Assembly: GCA_963920665.1 (NCBI GenBank)
Contig: OY987271.1
Coordinates: 15,503,350 to 15,567,349, forward strand
Origin: Straminergon stramineum
Taxonomy: Eukaryota; Streptophyta; Bryopsida; Hypnales; Calliergonaceae
Length of the DNA: 64,000 nucleotides
Direction of reading: 5' to 3'
Part shown: positions 61,872 to 64,000 of the stretch, piece after piece
How the letters are laid out: each line of letters begins with the position of its first letter
Numbering within the stretch: the stretch's first letter is position 1
Notes under the pieces: model-generated
Databases searched by the model: none
What the model was told of the DNA's origin: nothing
The model's input: only the letters and a program-made list of their open reading frames with translations
Program-made: the position numbers and the translations under genes

Positions 61872-62106
61872 TTGGGCTATGAGGGGTTAAAGGACGGATT
61901 GGTGACTATGGAAATCCTCCCTTTTGGAACTATGTGACATCATCTACTTTAAAAAAATCAATAATATTCATAGGAAATCATACTATTGCAAAAGAGCTAC
62001 ACTTTTCTCAAAAAATTCAAACTAGTGATTAATCCTCAGTCTTACTTGGAGAGATTGTTTGTCATCCATCGGACACAAAACGTCCACTTCGACATTTAAC
62101 CCTTAA
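61872..62106 (+). mobile_element. MITE-like element R5, plus orientation
   Basis: It begins GGTTAAAGGACGGATTGGTG and ends CGACATTTAACCCTTAAAGG. The same ~230-bp sequence is present in reverse complement at 62937-63170, with TTAACCCTTAAA-type ends. Non-coding. Confidence 0.65.
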
Positions 62107-62236
62107 AGGACAGGTTGGTGATCATGGAAATCATGCCTTTTGGAACATGTGAAAATTCCTTGTCATCCATTAGACACAAAACGCCCTTGTTGACGTTACA
62201 AAATGTCCATGTCGATCTTTATGGATTAAGGGTTAA
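62096..62236. mobile_element. 141-bp R5 derivative with perfect 11-bp inverted ends
   Basis: Ends are TTAACCCTTAA and TTAAGGGTTAA. The interior repeats R5 landmarks in order (GGTTGGTGATCATGGAAATC, CTTGTCATCCATTAGACAC) but lacks the middle ~100 bp. It overlaps the end of the full-length copy to its left, so one inserted into or next to the other. Confidence 0.7.
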
Positions 62237-62254
62237 GATAGGCTTTTGTTTTGT

Positions 62255-62456
62255 TTCTTTTGTTTGTTTCAAGCATGCATCCCTACATTAAGTTCTTGGT
62301 ACCAACGGAAAGCTCTCTACGGGGAGGAGTGCATGGGCTTTGTTTCGTGAGCTTTGATCCTATGATATGGTATGAAAGTTTTGAAGTTATTTTTGAATTT
62401 TGAAAAATTAGAAAATTACTCTAACTTTTATTTTGGCTGTGTGGCACACTACTGTA
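62255..62456 (+). repeat. Dispersed repeat R3, third copy
   Basis: GGAAAGCTCTCTACGGGGAG and the following GAAAATTACTCTAACTTTTA match the R3 units at 46.2-46.6 kb. The copy is cut at its right end by the MITE that starts at 62457. Confidence 0.65.
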
Positions 62457-62683
62457 CACTAAATAGTGAAATTAGGTTGGCTTAATAATTAGATTGACTT
62501 ACCCTCCAAAAGTACTTTCCAAGCCATCAAAGTCAAAAAAAAATTCTACATATATTTCCATTTGTACAAATGAAGGTTCATGAGTTCCAATTACAACAAC
62601 ACCTAATTCAAAAGCAGTGCATTTTTGTAATGTAATACTAAGTATTTATATAGTGTGGGGCAACCTAACTTCACTATTTAGTG
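62457..62683. mobile_element. 227-bp MITE with TA duplication, inserted in R3
   Basis: Inverted ends of ~25 bp begin CACTAAATAGTGAAATTAGG and end CCTAACTTCACTATTTAGTG. TA flanks both sides (62455-62456 and 62684-62685). The interior has no coding sequence. It is probably a Tc1/mariner-type MITE. Confidence 0.75.
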
Positions 62684-62685
62684 TA

Positions 62686-62936
62686 GTAAGCTTAGTTCTC
62701 TCATTAAAATGTGAAGATTCTGCTGCCAGTACTGTAAGTAGTGTAGTGCTGTGACTGGATTGAAATGCCAGCTGTGAGTTAGCCTTGCTTGATCTTATCT
62801 GGTGACCGGCACACGCGCTGGTGCGTCACACCTTGAACATGCCCGGAAAATTGGGGGACTTGGCACCCACGAGCAGGACTGATAAAAAGCAGACAGACTT
62901 CTTTTGGGGGTGGTGGGGGATCGGGGTGGTGAGGCT
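62686..62936. other. Short GC-richer non-coding stretch
   Basis: The minus-strand 71-codon frame at 62779-62994 is Pro/Cys/His-rich and overlaps the R5 element. I do not call a gene. Confidence 0.4.
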
Positions 62937-63170
62937 TAACCCTTAAACATCGAAGCGGACGTTTTGTGTCCAATGGATGACAAAAAAATCTCACTGTAGG
63001 ATAAAACTAAGACTATTCATCCTCCAAATTTTGTGAGAAAAGGGTAGTTCTTCTACAGTAGTATGAACTCCAATGAATATTTTTTATTTTTATGAAGTAG
63101 ATGATGTCGCATGGTTCCAAAAGGAGGGATTTCCATAGTGACCAATCTATCCTTTAAAGGTTAATATATA
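62937..63170 (-). mobile_element. MITE-like element R5, inverted copy
   Basis: Reads TTAACCCTTAAACATCGAAG at the left and CCTTTAAAGGTTAA at the right. It is the reverse complement of the copy at 61872-62106. Together the two form a ~230-bp inverted repeat about 830 bp apart. Confidence 0.65.
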
Positions 63171-64000
63171 TCACCAGAATTCAACAATTCAAAGTTTTTG
63201 GGTCTAGCTACAAGTCTAGAAGGATTTTTGAATCCTAGAACTATCCACCACACCACACCCCAGAAAAAAATCTAGTAAAACCCAATGGCTAGTTCAAAGT
63301 TAGTTGGTGGAATTGGGAATAAAAGTAGTTGCAATTTCAAAACATCAACAAGGAAATGGTGAAAAAATCTATAATTTATCTATTTTGAAAAATAAAAATA
63401 AATAAATAACCAAATTTTGTATTAGAAGAAACTATTCAATTTGGGAATTGAAGGAAAATAGCAAGTAAAGCTCAAAAAACTTTCTAAGTATTGCCATAGT
63501 GAAGGAATTTAACTCCTAGTGTTCAAAAAAGAATTGAACTCCAACCATCCCTCCAATGGAATGAGTGGGTGAGAAATGTTTTTTTTTTTAATTTTTAAAA
63601 AGTGTCCTCTAATCTAACCTTTTAATGCAACAAAGTAATGTTCGTATAGAACTGCTAGCTAGTTTGTTGTTAGTTGGTGCCTTTGAGATAAAATAATTGG
63701 TTGGAGTGTGAAAATAAAGGATCCAAGATTGGACAAAAAATTGGTAGGACTAAGTAGGCCATATTCATTATATTGAGACTTTTCGTAGTGTCATTTTTAT
63801 CCTCTACTCGAAGATAAACCACTTTATCTCTTTACTAGTATTTTTTTAATACATAGGTAACAAAACCAACTTTTAGAATCTCATTATAGGATCACTATTT
63901 GAGCAATATTTATTTTTGGTTCCAATTACTATTTTTTTAAATGAATTTTTCAATAACTAACATTTTGTCTCAAAATTTGCGAAAAGTCTCAATAGAACGA
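63171..64000. other. AT-rich DNA with an inverted R4 copy
   Basis: About 63265-63480 is the reverse complement of R4 at 41715-41915 (GGCTAGTTCAAAGTTAG ... GGGAATTGAAGGAAAATAGC). The rest to the window end is AT-rich with no gene seen. Confidence 0.55.

Overview
This window is nuclear DNA of a land plant. The genes have spliceosomal introns with GT...AG borders. The recognisable products are plant-specific: Rubisco activase, an aleurain-type vacuolar protease, a B3-domain protein and a LOV/LOV blue-light protein. The genes are short, relatively GC-rich islands in a very AT-rich, repeat-laden background. Both LOV domains of the LOV/LOV protein keep the photoactive cysteine, whereas the first is degenerate in the flowering-plant relatives I know. 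That hints at a non-angiosperm (bryophyte, lycophyte, fern or gymnosperm), but I cannot name the species.

Layout. 1-6.5 kb is non-coding, with tandem repeats and two foldback elements. 6.7-9.4 kb is a mosaic of broken host-gene pieces: the start of ribosomal protein eS1, two or three exons of a plastid dienelactone-hydrolase-like gene, one exportin-1-like exon, an unidentified piece, and an antisense ribophorin II (RPN2) piece. 11.45-12.73 kb holds a small three-exon gene for an acidic/Pro-Ser-rich protein of unknown function. 14.8-21.6 kb holds two Rubisco activase genes in tandem on the minus strand. The upstream copy encodes the long, redox-type alpha form; the downstream copy encodes only a short beta form.

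22-42.8 kb is a gene desert of dispersed, tandem and inverted repeats, including a non-autonomous CACTA transposon with a 3-bp target duplication. 42.9-45.6 kb is an intact eight-exon aleurain-like cysteine protease gene (minus). 46-49.8 kb is repeats. 50.7-52.0 kb is a two-exon REM-like B3 gene whose product carries five 12-residue repeats, preceded by a duplicated ~341-bp block. 55.3-58.9 kb is a seven-exon LOV/LOV gene. 59-64 kb is dense in small transposons, some nested.

Functional links. The activase pair and the LOV photoreceptor are both light-related, but nothing in the sequence shows that they are co-regulated. The clearest unusual points are the alpha/beta activase tandem with its conserved intron block and GC splice donor, the multi-gene fragment mosaic, the two-cysteine LOV/LOV protein, the repeat-bearing B3 protein, and the aleurain without its usual vacuolar sorting motif. 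Exon limits were read by eye from splice consensus, reading frame and remembered family motifs; no alignment or search was run.
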